From: Prinsepia uniflora
Taxonomy: Eukaryota; Streptophyta; Magnoliopsida; Rosales; Rosaceae
Assembly: GCA_032719365.1 (NCBI GenBank)
Contig: CM064875.1
Span: 30,588,693-30,652,692 of the forward strand
Direction of reading: 5' to 3'
DNA: 64,000 bases
The position numbers and the translations under genes are program-made. The notes beneath the pieces were generated by a model. It ran no database searches, was not told the DNA's origin, and worked only from the letters and a program-made list of their open reading frames with translations. Shown piece by piece: positions 1-11,621 of this stretch; the first letter of the stretch is position 1; each line of letters opens with the position of its first letter.

Positions 1-705
1 AATGTGTTTCGACAGGATACGTGAGACGACAGTTTGGGACTCAAGAAGAGTCGAGATTTCAGCATAGGTCACTGAGTGACACAAGGTACGATATGGGGAC
101 TCAAGAGCGAGTTGAGATTAGAATAGCGTAGCGAAATCGCAGTAGAGGCAAGAGTTACTGGTTAGTCACGATCGTTGACGTGGACATAGAGAAAAGTTGT
201 ATGTCTATGGACAGTGGATTACGGTTGCAGACCGTTTAGTTACTGAGAATAAAAGATCTCTCAATGGGAGCAAAGAGAATGGCTGATGATGACAGGATCT
301 AGAGGAGGATTGTCGGATAGAATGCTGAGTAGGAGGTCAGCTTGGATGTGATAGCCTTAGTGGGAGTACATATTTCAGCCTAACGGCTAAAAGTTGGAAA
401 GTGTCAAAGTGGTAGCTTAAAAGATGACTAGGAGGTTAGCTTCAGTTGTACGATGAGAAGAACCATCAGGCTGAATAGCTGACTTGACATCAGTTTAGTA
501 TAACTGACCTTTCACAGTAAGTGGCAGGCGAGACACCGACATTCTGTCTTGAGTGAGACTTACGAGCCGACATGTTGTTTATGTCAGAAGTGTACGGTTA
601 CCCGAGGGTGCCCCGAGTTGGAGGCAGAATTGGATTTTCCATGGTTTAGTTGTGGAATTGGGTTAGTTTGAATTACGAGGACGAAATTCTTTAAGGAGGG
701 AAGTT
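1..705 (+). mobile_element. 3' internal end of an LTR retrotransposon entering from the left
   Basis: This non-coding stretch ends in the AAATTCTTTAAGGAGGGAAG type of purine-rich run (polypurine tract about 693-703) and is followed at once by an LTR starting TGTAACGACC. No long reading frame or pol motif is visible. Its last 100 bases resemble the end of the internal region of the complete element at 30388-39558: both have a TTTCCA..GGTTGTGGAAT-like stretch and then GAGGACGAAATT before the purine tract. I infer the same kind of non-autonomous element, with the rest outside the window. Confidence 0.7.
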
Positions 706-1052
706 TGTAACGACCCGTCCCCAATTTTAGGGATTAATTACGATTAATTGAGGATTAACAAGGCTAATCGGGGATTAGTCGAGGATTATCGGATGTTTAT
801 GGTAAATTTACAATTTTCCCCCTGAACGAGGGCAAAAAGTTGACTTTTGACTTGGGAGGTCTAATGCACGAGGATCAAGGACTGTTACGTAGATCGAGTC
901 AATACGAGTCCGTAGACAGACGGCACGTCAAAATCGAACATTCGACAGGAATGATACGAGTCACGGAAGGTCCGAGGCACTATTGCAGATTTTACGAGAC
1001 GAATGGGCTTTTGTCTGGAGTGGGCTCCAGATATTTTGTACAGGCCCAATAG

Positions 1053-1074
1053 ATGAGTGACAGTTGTCACTCAT
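1053..1074. repeat. Perfect inverted repeat, 10-bp arms
   Basis: ATGAGTGACA and TGTCACTCAT flank a two-base spacer. The palindrome lies about 25 bp downstream of a TATA-like GATATTTTGTA. Related palindromes occur at the same LTR position in other copies, near 11225-11250 and 25080-25110 (- strand LTRs), 30903-30924, 37286-37307, 50480-50503 and 59003-59028. Confidence 0.8.
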
Positions 1075-1334
1075 GCATTGCCCATAAACATAGATACATG
1101 CATACCCATTCCCTTTCTTTCATTCGATCGTCCAAGAACCCGATAACCCCAAAATTAATCCTTTCCCCCATTTGATTCTATGTGAGGCCATGGGAGTGGC
1201 TGAGATTGCAAGGGAGGCTGGACGGCGACGGTGAGGGTGGCTGAACCGTCGTGGACGGTAGAGCAAGGTAAAACCAGAAATCCCCTCATTTTAAATTCAA
1301 ATTCGTATTTTGGGTATGGACGTCGGGAGCTGTT

Positions 1335-4149
1335 TGTAACGACCCGTCCCAAATTCCTAGATTAGATTAGTGACTAATCACGATTAGTGAGGTTAATCCG
1401 TGATTAGTTAGGCGAAATCGGACGAACGATGCAAAATGACCGTTTTGCCCCTAGTAGTGGCAAAACGTTGACTTTTCATTCAGGCGGTCAAATGGTCTTT
1501 GACCAATGACCGTGACGTAGTTCGTGACGTCACGAGTTCATAGACAAGTGGTACGTTCAATTCCGACGTTCGAGGAAGAAGTTATGACGTTCGGAAGTTT
1601 ATGAGCATTTTGGTAATTTTAGTTAAAAGGGGCCAAATGTTGATTTTTTTTACCGAGAACTCCAATGGCCAAGGGCCAAGGACTGTTACGTAGATCGGGA
1701 TGATATGAATCCATAGACAGGCGGCACGTCGAATTCGGACGTTCAACGACGAAGTTACGGTTCACGGAAGTTCAAGTGCACTATTGCACGAATTACGAGA
1801 CGAGTTCACTTTTGGACTCTAGTGGGCCCAGATATTTAATTCCTACCCTATGGGTGAGTGACAAGTGTATATTGAGTCATGCATACGATCACCTATATTG
1901 AGTCATGCATCGACCATTTTCCTCATTCGAACTCAAATACCCGATCTCACCATTTCTCTCCATCTTTGTGCAACCCAAAACCCGTTCAACCTTTACCCAT
2001 ATGATCACCTATGAGACCCAGAGAATGAGTGAGAGAATGAGGAGGCTGCTGGAAGTCTGAACAGCTGTCCACGGCGGCGATAGGGGGAGAAACCTGAGAG
2101 GTTCACGGTAAGGCCATTTTTCCCCTTTAAGTCGATTTGTGCATTATGGTTGGTTTTTAATGGTTTTAATGAATTAAATGGGTCATTGGGATTGGGTTAG
2201 GTCGATTTTAGGAAGCTAGGGACGTCTGTGAAGCCATAGGTGCATTTTGGAAACATTGAACCATATGGTTCATAATTAAACCATAGGATTTAGGTGTTTT
2301 TAGCTATGTTTAATGATTGGAAATGATATGGAATGAAGAAACAGGAATTATAGGATTAATTAGGGTTGAAATCGGACCAAAATAGAGGGACGAAAGCACT
2401 AAACCGGTCATGCCGGTTCAGCACAGTGCCAATGAACAGTGAACCGGTTCAGCACAGTAAAGTTGGAGGTTAGGGATGATGAATAGTATTCTGAGCCTTC
2501 TTGGGGTGCGTGCGCCATAATTTCAGGGGAAGTGTTCAACATATGAAATCTTCTATTCGATGTAATTAAGATTTTGGGACTGTTCTCGCATCAATTGGAC
2601 ATCGGTTCAATAGGTTTTAGGCTGTTCGAAGGTTTACGGTCGGTTTAAAAATAGTTAAAAGTTCGAGAAAATTACGGGGATTTAATGAGAGGTTAATTAA
2701 GTAGTTAGTAACCTTCTATTGAAATTTGGACAGGTTTGGGAGTCCCGGTGATAGCGATTGGCTCGGGAGAGCCTATGGCACGCAAATCGAGGCGGCAGCT
2801 CGGACGGTCTGTGAGTGGACCTTGATTTCTAAATTGTGATGCATGCATAAATGTTTTATATGGATTGTGATTGTGAATATATGATATGGATTTGGATATT
2901 GGTGAATTATATGCTTTCACGCATTTCGAGGCGATTTACGTGCTTGCACGTAAATCGATGTTTTCCGGTTTTACTTTGATTTTCCATTCTTATGGTTTTG
3001 GAAATGGTTTAATGAAATGATTTTGGATTTGAAAAGGTAAACTCGGGTATGAGGCCCATTTGAATTACGAACTCTCGGACTTGAGGTCCAGTTGATTTAA
3101 CGAGGCATCAGGCCGGAGGCCCAGTTGGTTTACGATTCGGACCGGAGGTCCAGTTTGTATGTGGAGTCGGGCCTAGGGCCCAGTTATGTGTTATGATGGT
3201 GATTTCAGGTCAGGGACCCTAGAAATGGTTTTTACGGGTCATGATGGTTTATGGGAACAGGCATGAACCCTTGAAAGGATTTTACGGGTCATGACGGTTT
3301 ATGGGAACCGGCATGAACCTTTGAAAGGTTTTATGGTTCATGACGGCTAGTAAGGGCTGGGCATGAATCCTGGAACAGTTTAAAGAATGATTTCAAAAGG
3401 TTTTTCATATTCCATCCTTTATATATGATTGTCTCCTCCAGGGAGGGTCGTTGGCCTGGGTCCCGGAGTAGTCACGGAGCACTGACTGAGTGGAGTCGCC
3501 CCCCAGTTGGGTTCCTTACTCTCAGAATGAGCATGGTTCGTTACCTCCATGGAGGGTCATTGATCTACGAACATTGACCTGGGTGGACCCTGGAGAGACT
3601 TGGGTTTGAGACCCCGGTTAGCACGCGCATAGCTCTATTTCACTGTGACAGGTTCTGGATATGAATATAATGGATAAACATGATTTCAATTGGTTTGGGA
3701 AATTGTGTTTATAATGATAAATGGATTTGGGCTGAGATCCCACGTATGTTTACCATGTTATGGTTTTGGGCAGGAGCCCGTGTGACTTGGATTTACGGAA
3801 CATGGGGCTGAGACCCTAATTGTGGTTGTTAAACATGTGTGATTTGGAAATGGTTTTACTATGCATGCATGCTTTTTAGTGAAGGGTATCAAGGTCTTTT
3901 TATAAATGTGTTTTACGAAACTTATTACTTTTTGTCCACTCACAGTCTTTCTGTTTTTAATTCCCTTCAGGTTGGATACGATGTGGACTGTACTAGAGAC
4001 TGACATATCACATACCTCCTCCGGATCCTGGTGTACTCTGATAGACCGGGAGGGGAAAGGTCAGAATTATCCCTTGTCTGACACTTCGTGTCAAACAGGA
4101 GCAGGGTCATCCCGCGTTAATCCCAAGGGGATTAGGATGGGTCCTGTCA
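1335..4149 (+). mobile_element. Solo LTR with 5-bp target duplication CTGTT
   Basis: The LTR begins TGTAACGACCCGTCCC and ends GGTCCTGTCA. The same five bases CTGTT lie on each side (1330-1334 and 4150-4154), marking one insertion event. No primer site or internal region follows, so this is a solo LTR left by LTR-LTR recombination. At 2815 bp it belongs to the family of the LTRs at 30388-33187 and 36779-39558. It has the donor GTGAGTGGAC at 2811-2820, the partner GTCCACTCAC at 3934-3943 and the acceptor TTCCCTTCAG ending at 3970. Confidence 0.9.
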
Positions 4150-6045
4150 CTGTTTCTAGTGATTGAGGAGTGTTTATGGGGTTTGTGTGATGGTTTGGGA
4201 GAGGGGGGGGGGGTGTTTGGATGGTGGATAGTGGCTGAGCAGCCCAGAGAAAGTGGTGGAAAAATAGGGTCGTGAATGGTGGATCGAACCAGGGGGTTCT
4301 AGGCTAGTTTTCTAGGTTTTGATCATATAGATATGTTGAAATTAATGGGACAAAGAAGTAGGAATTGGAACAGACTGAAAAGGAGGATAAAATGACACTG
4401 AATCGGTCACTCTGGTTCGATTAGACCAAAATCCAATGAACCAGTCTGTACCTGGTTCGCATGAGGTTGAAGAAGGATTGTGCACTTGAGAGTGAGCTGC
4501 ACGCGCAGCGCCTTCGGGCGTGACGTGGAGGCATGTGGGGGCACTGTTTAGGGATGAGGTCAACATGTGATTTCATCATTTCGATGTAACGAACATTTTG
4601 GGACAAGTTTCGAGTGAATTGGACACCATTTCAAGGTAGTTTTGAGTGTCCGAAGGCTTACGATTAATTTTAAATACGTTTAAAAATTCTGAAAAAATTG
4701 GGGGATTCAATGTTAGCCTAATTGAAGTAGTTAGTAAGCTTCGAGTATGATTTGGACAAGCCCGGAGGTTCCAATGATGATGATTTGGTCGGGGAGGCTT
4801 ATGGCACGCATATCGTGGCGACAGCTTGGATGGTCTATGAGTGGACATTGATTTTTAAATTGATGCATGCATAACTATTTTATATGCTTTATATCTAAGT
4901 TTTGAGATGCCTTGAGTGCATATGATTGTGGTATTTAGTATTTATGTATTTGCATGTATTTCGAGATTTCTGGTTTTATATCGTGCCTATACGTGCTGTG
5001 TTTTCAGTGAGGGTTTAAGGAAAGGTTTTGGATATGGAAATATGGAATCAGGGATGAGACCCATTTGAATTGGAAACTATCGGACTTGAAGTCCATTGTA
5101 TTTAATGAGATATAGGGCTAGAGGCCCATTTTGTTTACATGATCGGGCTTGAGGCCCATTTGGTTATGATATCGGGCTGGAGGCACAGTTGGCTTACGAA
5201 ATGTAATTTCGGGCTGAGACTTGTAAATTTGAGAAATTGGATTTATGATGGTTTTATGGAAATCCCGGGCGTAGGTCCCTTTGAACGGTTTTGAGATGAC
5301 TTGTAAAACGGTTTTCTATATACCATCCTCACCAACGGTTGCCCTCCAGAAGTCCCGTAGTATCCTGGAGTGGTTGGTTGTCTCCTCCAGACGTCTCGTA
5401 GTATCCTGGAGTAGTCACGACACATTGTCTATGAGGGGTCATTGCACGGAGCGACCGGTACGTATAGTGACTCAGGAGTAGGAAAATGGAGATTAAAACC
5501 TTCCCCCAGGGAGGGTCATTGACCTGGGTGGACCCTGGTGAGACTTGGGATTGAGACCCTGAGTAGCACGCGTAGCTTGGAACCGTGACGGTGTTGATTG
5601 TGACATCTGGGATGCCGAGGATTGGTTCTGTGCTGAGTTCCCACATGATTGGTTTGGGGCTTAGTTCCCATATACTTGGTTTACGGTCTTGGGCTAAGGC
5701 TCTAATGGTTTAATTGTTGATAAATGGTTTGATAACTGGTTTTCGAATGCATGCATACTTTTTAGTGAATGGAAAAACTTCTTTTCGTGAAATGTGTTTT
5801 AAAATTAAATTATTTGTTTTGTCCACTCACAACTTTCAATGGTTTTAATACCCTTCAGGTTGATCGAGGATATGGGCTGTAGCAGAGACCAAGACATCAC
5901 ACTTTTCCTCTAATCCTAGCACACTCTGGAAGCCCCTTGTGGGCTAAGGTTTTAATTATCCCTTGTCTGACACTTCGTGTCAGACGGGAGCATGACACAT
6001 CCCGCGTTAATCCCGAGAAGATTTGGGATGGGTCGTGTCACTGAC

Positions 6046-8168
6046 TGTAACGACCCGTCCCGGAAATTAGGGTTAAGACGGTGATTAGGGAAGGATTAGT
6101 GAGCTTAATTGGTGGTTAGTTAGTGATGCTAGAGTTGTTAAGGTAGAATGACGATTTTGCCCCTTGGTTGTGCAAAATGTTGACTTTTAGTTCGGGTGGT
6201 CAATTGGATTTTGACCGATGACCAGGACGTAGTTTGGGACGTCACGAATCCGTAGGCAGGTGGTACACCCGATTTCGACATCCGAGGAGGAAGTTATGAT
6301 GTTCAGAAGGTTGTGGGCATAACCGTAATTTGGGTAAAATAGGGGAAAAAGTTGACCTTTTGGACGATCGGGTTTTGACACGTTGACCTAGGACCGTTAG
6401 GTTGATCTCGTTGTCCTGAGTTCAACGACAGGCGGCACATGTTCATCGGAGTTAGGATGTGTGAGTTGCGGGTCTAAAACGGTAAGGGTAAAATCGTAAA
6501 TTTGACTTAAAAGGAAGGGCATTTTGGTCTTTGTGTTTTGGGCCTAGTGCAACAGAGAGGGACAAATGGAGGGCTGAGATTGAGCCACTTATGAGAGGAA
6601 GAGGGAGGATGGTGACACGTGTAGGGAGTCTGGTTGGTTCTAGTGAGTGCACAGTCCAATTATTTGGGGTGTAACTGTGTGTGCTGTGTGTGTGTGTTCG
6701 ATGAACAGAAAACAGAGGGGGAGATTGAGAGAAAATTGAGAGGTGATCGTGAATGTTGGTGTGTTCTGGTGAGTGAGGAGTGACTTAGAGGTTGAGAGGG
6801 AGACAGTGAAGAGGTTTGGAGGTGCAGTGGTTGTGTGTGGGTGAGAGGTGAGCCACGGGAAACCAGTGGGAAAACAGAGAACAGAGAACAGAGAGGAGTT
6901 TTGGGTGGTGGTGCTGCCGTGTTCGACCAATCGAGACTGGTGGTGGTGTCCAGAGGACGGAGGAGGACGGGAGGAGATACTTACACACGGCTGAACTCAC
7001 GATGGTGACCGGAGCCGTGGTAATTTCTGGTTTTCCTTTCGATGCTCTGTTTTTAGTCGATTTTCAAATCGAAAGTCGTAAAGTCTGGAGTTGAGTCGAC
7101 GGTTATGGTGAGTTGGGTAGGACTCAGTGAGGTTCTAGGAAGGGTTTAAGGTAGCCACCGTGACGGGGGGTGACCTGGTTGGCTGGATCGTGAAATAGGG
7201 GAAGTGTTTGGGTTTTTGTTCGAGTTTGAGTCGAGGACTTAGAGGCTGAGTCGAGATGTTCGAGTGAGGGGAATGGGTAGATTAGGTCTGGAAGATGAAT
7301 ATGGTGAAGAGAGGGAGGAAAACGGTGCAGGCACGGCGGTGAACCGGCCACGCCAGTTCGAGTTGCAGGGACTGGTTCGAACCGGGTCGACCAGAGGTTG
7401 CTGGTGATACTGTAGCAGGCGCGTGAGGCCAAGCGCAGCCACTTTGGGCGGCGCGTGAGGGCGCATGCGGCGGCGGTTGGGAAAACGGTCAACATGGTTT
7501 TTGGTCTAGGTGTTGTGACGTGTCCATTGGAATTGGTTTCGGGTTGTTCAGACGTCGTTTGAGGATAGTTCTGCGAGGGTGAAAATTTAGGGTTCCGATT
7601 CGTTACGTTTAGGACCCGGCGATTTTTGGCAAAAATTAGGAGAGTCTTGATAGACGTGTTAGTAACGTTCTTGGGTGGTTGTTGACAGGATCGGGACTTT
7701 ATGTTTTTATGATGAGGTTTATGTGATTTATAATTGTTTTGGCAACTGGGTTATGCATGTGATTTCAAAATGGAGGGTCAAACCCGGTTATCTCATAAAA
7801 TGGTTTTGGAAACTTTTCTTTTATTTATGGTCCACTCACACTTTTCTGGTTTTAAATTGCCCTCCAGGTCGTGGAGCTAGCGCAGGGTTTTGACGTCGAG
7901 GCAGCGTCGGAGGCATAGAGGTTACAAGAGCGACCCCTGAGTGTTTTAAATTTTTCGTGTGCGTGTACCGAGTTACCGGTTTTCTTTCTTTTGTATTCAG
8001 TACTATGCTCTGTAAACTTTTACTTCGGGATGTTTTATACCGTATCTCCTGCGTCTGACTGAGTACTTTGATGGCTTCGAGTGAGTTTACTTTGGTTTTG
8101 TGTCGGAGTGTCAGACGGGAGCAGGGTTTACCTCGGTTTTCGGGGTGAAACCGGGGTAGGTCCTGACA
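6046..8168 (+). mobile_element. Solo LTR with target duplication CTGAC
   Basis: It starts TGTAACGACCCGTCCCGG and ends GGTCCTGACA, with CTGAC at 6041-6045 and 8169-8173. The family is shorter (2.1 kb) and distinct. It keeps the GC-rich module (about 7409-7470) and the acceptor half of the intron-like segment (GTCCACTCAC 7830-7839, CCCTCCAG ending 7867), but the donor half is missing. The acceptor region resembles that of the chromovirus LTR at 11622-14457. It begins 5 bp after the preceding LTR ends. Confidence 0.88.
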
Positions 8169-8173
8169 CTGAC

Positions 8174-8844
8174 TCCTCTCAAGTCCCAAACTAGCATCTC
8201 ACTCTTCTAGAGTGTATCTTGATCACATCGAATACATGCCCTAGCCGAGATAATCACAAATCGGTTTTACTAGGGTTCCTTTTGCCAACCATGACCTGGA
8301 ACTCCAAGCTCACACAATAATTGAACCCTCTAAAGCTTCTCTCCTCTAGAGCACAGTATTCAATGCCGGTCCTAGTATCTCAATTAAGAGTCAACGTCTG
8401 ATCCAATCTAATTACCATACCGTGTCCATCTCTGATCCAATCCGACTATCATCCTACATCAACCTCAGATCCAATCCGATTATCATATGGCTACCATGCC
8501 AACATGGTCCAACATTAGACCCTTTCCGACCGATCCCAGATTTGGAAAAATTGCATACTAACTCAAAATCCTCTCCGAGTTCTCCTGGTCACCCGACCTA
8601 CACCCGAGACATGTCCAACATGTACTCTTTGAGAACTCGCAAGACAAACTGTCCAGTTCACTAACCAATTCAATCTCTTGGTTAACTAGAAAGGTCAACC
8701 GACTTACGTGTACCAAGACGTACTAATCCTGCGTGAAAAGTCCCGTCGGTTACCTACCTCGACCCTCATCCCGATAATGGGAAGGGTCGGATCCTAAAGC
8801 TGTGCTATAAACATCTAATCCAGCTATAAATTTCTCACCGAAAC
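8174..8844. other. Unassigned non-coding spacer
   Basis: There is no supported gene or LTR here. A short imperfect repeat containing CTGATCCAATCCGA occurs near 8398-8480. The style resembles the decayed - strand internal regions at 21554-23128 and 61051-63040, but I could not align it securely. It is probably old retroelement sequence. Confidence 0.4.
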
Positions 8845-9002
8845 TGACACGACCCATCCCAATCCCCTCGAATTAACGCGGGATGTGCAATGTTCTTGTC
8901 TAACCCACGTGTAACACGGTGGGCTGGACCATCCAACCCACGTGGACAATATGGTGCTAGATGAGTCGGGTCCTGACCGAAGTGGGTCGGGTCCTGATAG
9001 AA

Positions 9003-9014
9003 TGGTATCAGAGC
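9003..9014 (+). other. Primer binding site (initiator Met-tRNA) of Cassandra
   Basis: TGGTATCAGAGC lies three bases after the 5' LTR remnant. It is the standard 12-base complement to the 3' end of plant initiator Met-tRNA. Confidence 0.85.
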
Positions 9015-9070
9015 CAGACCCCGACCTGGAAGTGTGCCAGCGAGGACGTTTGTCCCTAAGGGGGGTGGAT

Positions 9071-9392
9071 TGTAAGACCTGTGTCCTGGAGGGAACGGTA
9101 AACAACCACACATTCCTGCGAGGGGGAATAGTCTGGGAGAGGATGGTGGTGTGTCTTAAACGTGTAGGCACACATCTATCTAGCACTAGGCCTTTTGGGA
9201 GCTCAAGTGACTTTGGGGGGGATTGGAACCCCAAAGTTAAGCGAGTTGAGGCTGGTGCAATTCCATGATGGGTGACCCCCTGAGAAGTTGCACCGTGAGC
9301 TCCTAAAAACAAAACCATGAGAGCGAGGCCCAAAGCGAACAATAAGGTGCTAGATGAGTCGGGTCCTGACCGAGAATGGTCGGGTCCTGACA
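9071..9392 (+). repeat. Cassandra 3' LTR
   Basis: It runs from TGTAAGACC to GGTCCTGACA. It contains the phrase CTAGGCCTTTTGGGAGCTC, then the 5S-like segment, then GAGGCCCAAAGCGAACAAT, the order typical of Cassandra LTRs. Confidence 0.85.
9187..9300 (+). other. 5S rRNA-derived segment in the Cassandra LTR
   Basis: The segment contains AAGTTAAGCGAGT (box A region, from about 9235) and GATGGGTGACCCCCTGAGAA (intermediate element plus box C, 9267-9286), the conserved internal control regions of 5S genes read by TFIIIA and RNA polymerase III. The 5' half and the gene ends do not match 5S rRNA, so this is a captured promoter-like portion and not a ribosomal gene. In Cassandra it is thought to drive Pol III transcription. 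Confidence 0.8.
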
Positions 9393-11010
9393 GCAATCTT
9401 GCTTCTGAGTCACTATACGGTCCAGTCACTCCTTGTAGTAGCCCCTTGTAGGCAATGCGTCGTGACTTCCCTAGTGTCCTAGACATCTGGAGGAGATCAT
9501 CCATATATCCTCATATGAGGATGGTATATGGAAAACATTTTATAAAAACCTTTCAAAATCTTTCAAAGGGGCCATGGCTGGAATTTCCATAAAACCATCA
9601 TAAATCCAGAAATCCAATTTCTCAAATCCAAATCAATTTAGGGTCTCCGAACCCAAAATCACATTTATAAACTGCAAATGGGACTCATGCCCGATATCAT
9701 ACACAACTGGGCCTCAAGCCCGATATCGTAAACAAACTGGGCTTCCAGCCCGATATCTAATTAAATCTAATCGACTCCAAGTCCGATAGTTTCCAAATCA
9801 AATGGGTCTCATGCTTGATTCCATATTTCCAAATCCAAACCATTCCATTAAATCCACAGTTGAAAACACAAACACATGTAAATCAAACATAAAACCATAC
9901 GCCTTGAAATACCTGCAAATACGTAAATACCAAATACCACAAACATACGTACTCAAGGCATTTAAAACAGAGATATAAAACATATAAAACAGTTATGCAT
10001 GCATCATATTTGGAAAACAAAAGTCCACTCACAGACCGTCCTAGCTACCGCCCGGATATGCTTGCATAGCCTCCCCGAGGCTAATCCACCATCTTCGGAA
10101 CTTCCGGACCTATCCAAATCATACCTGAAGGTCACTAACCATCCATATAAGTCCATAGGTTAAAACTCCAAAACTCCTAGAAAAGTCAACATGTCCCGAG
10201 GTGAAAAACCTCGATTTGATCAACTTAACGATATCCGATCGACCCGAAACCATCACCATTGGATCCGGATTGTCAAAACCCTTCAAATGGCACTAGTCCC
10301 AGCTCAAAATTCGCTCTCATGTGCCCCCAAGCGTGTGGTCAAAGTAAAAGTTAAGGCTGAAAAAGTCAACGTTGCTAACGTTAACAAAGTCACCGCTGAC
10401 GTTAGCGGTCAACGGTCAACGCTGACGTCACTTCTGACAAGTGTCAGACACACATATCAGACCTGACAGATGACGTCATCAGATGACATCATACTAGCGT
10501 TACCTTGTCCCTGATCTTCAGCCAGGTCAACCCGACTACTTGCAACTAAATCGCACAGACCCGCGACCCGACCCGATTCCAAAACCCTCATTCCAACTCT
10601 GATTTCATCCATTTTTCTTCCTATGGGTTTGTCTAAGCATTCCTAATCGATCTATGGGCTCAAAATTGTGAAATCGAGCCTAGATCATACCTTTCCAAAT
10701 GGGAAAATTAACCTCATTTTTCAAACTCCGATTTCGGCCAACTCCGGTCATCCCAGCCTTCGATTCCGACCTCTACAAGTTTGCCTTATCATCACGAACC
10801 TCGTCTAAGCCACCAAATCGATCGACAACCATTAAAACCAAGTCCACCATTTTTGAACTAAAAACAGGGTTTTCGGGTTTTCCTTACCTCCGTCGTTGTT
10901 CCTCCGATGTGGCCACCATTATGATCGTCTCAACGCCCCCTTCAACTTCCATTCATGGCCCAGTAGCATCAGATGAGAATTACGGGTGTTTGGTGTGGGT
11001 TTGGGGTTTT

Positions 11011-11254
11011 GGGTGTTCACGAGTTATGAGTTTTCACGAGTAGATGAATAGAGAAAATGAGGATGAAGATGAAGGAGATAAGGACCCCATTAATTGGGTT
11101 CTTGACCCACCAGATGAGTGACACTTGGTTTGGGGTGTTCACGAGTTATGAGTTTTCACGGGTAGAAGAATAGAGAAAATGAGGATGAAGATGAAGGAGA
11201 TAAGGACCCAATTAATTGGGTTCTTGACCAATCAGATGGGTGACACTTGTCACT
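11011..11254. repeat. 122-bp tandem duplication inside the - strand LTR
   Basis: Two adjacent copies begin GGGTGTTCACGAGTTATGAG at 11011 and 11133. Each contains a purine-rich stretch (GAAAATGAGGATGAAGATGAA) and TTAATTGGGTTCTTGACC. A handful of substitutions separate the copies. Confidence 0.85.
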
Positions 11255-11621
11255 CATCTGGTGGGTCCTCCCTAGATATTTCCAATCCAATCATGCCACG
11301 TGTTGTCCTTTCTCGATTTGCATAAATAGCGCCCTAAAACTTCCTAGACTCGTAACTTTCCCGTCGAACGTCAAATTTCGACGTGCCGCCTGTCTACAGA
11401 CTCGTGACGTCCCAATTATGTCACGATCACTAGTCCTCGTACATTTGACTGCCCGAGTAAAAGGTCAACTTTTTACCCAATTCCAAGGGAAAAATGGTCA
11501 TTTTACACTGTCCCTCCGAAATCTCACAACTAATCACCGATTAGTCATGCTAATCATCAATTAATTATTAAACTAATCCCCAAATTTGAGACGGGTCCTT
11601 ATAGAATCACTGCCCAATAAC

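Larger units (their letters stand above)
706..6040 (+). mobile_element. 3' LTR of the left-edge element, split by a nested solo LTR
   Basis: The LTR starts TGTAACGACCCG at 706, directly after the polypurine tract, and ends GGTCGTGTCA at 6040. Removing the nested solo LTR and one copy of its target duplication (1335-4154) leaves about 2.5 kb. Shared LTR modules are present: the ATGAGTGACA palindrome (1053-1074), a GC-rich module near 4490-4535, a mutated donor decamer ATGAGTGGAC (4837-4846), the partner GTCCACTCAC (5821-5830) with acceptor CCCTTCAG (AG 5857-5858), and the GTCTGACAC hairpin near 5965-5985. Confidence 0.8.
8937..9392 (+). mobile_element. Cassandra-type TRIM retrotransposon, 5' LTR truncated
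   Basis: A 5' LTR remnant (about 8937-8999) ends GGGTCCTGATA, followed by primer site TGGTATCAGAGC (9003-9014), an internal region of only about 60 bp ending in a purine tract (AAGGGGGGTGGA) and a 322-bp 3' LTR (9071-9392). The LTR contains a 5S rRNA-derived segment, the hallmark of the Cassandra family. The two LTR ends share GTGCTAGATGAGTCGGGTCC. The element encodes no protein. The left edge is uncertain because most of the 5' LTR is missing and no clear target duplication is visible. Confidence 0.85.
8845..11603 (-). mobile_element. Solo LTR (- strand) hosting a Cassandra insertion
   Basis: In + coordinates it opens TGACACGACCCATCCC (the LTR 3' end) and closes GGGTCCTTATA (the LTR start, with a mutated last base). 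Flanking bases GAAAC (8840-8844) and GAATC (11604-11608) match at four of five positions, consistent with an aged target duplication. No primer site adjoins, so a solo LTR is likely. The reverse-complement donor GTCCACTCAC lies at 10023-10032. U3 holds TGACGTCA and CAACG-type motifs (about 10340-10500) and a 122-bp tandem duplication. Confidence 0.75.

Noticed and set aside
1155..1352. Short frame near the LTR leader as a possible host exon
   Set aside because: The frame crosses the junction with the nested solo LTR, so it cannot predate the insertion as a gene.
9187..9300. Functional 5S rRNA gene
   Set aside because: Only the internal control region is conserved; the ends do not match 5S rRNA and it lies inside a Cassandra LTR.
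8824..9504. 226-codon - strand open frame
   Set aside because: It runs antisense across the Cassandra element and LTR sequence, and GC-rich repeated text explains its openness.
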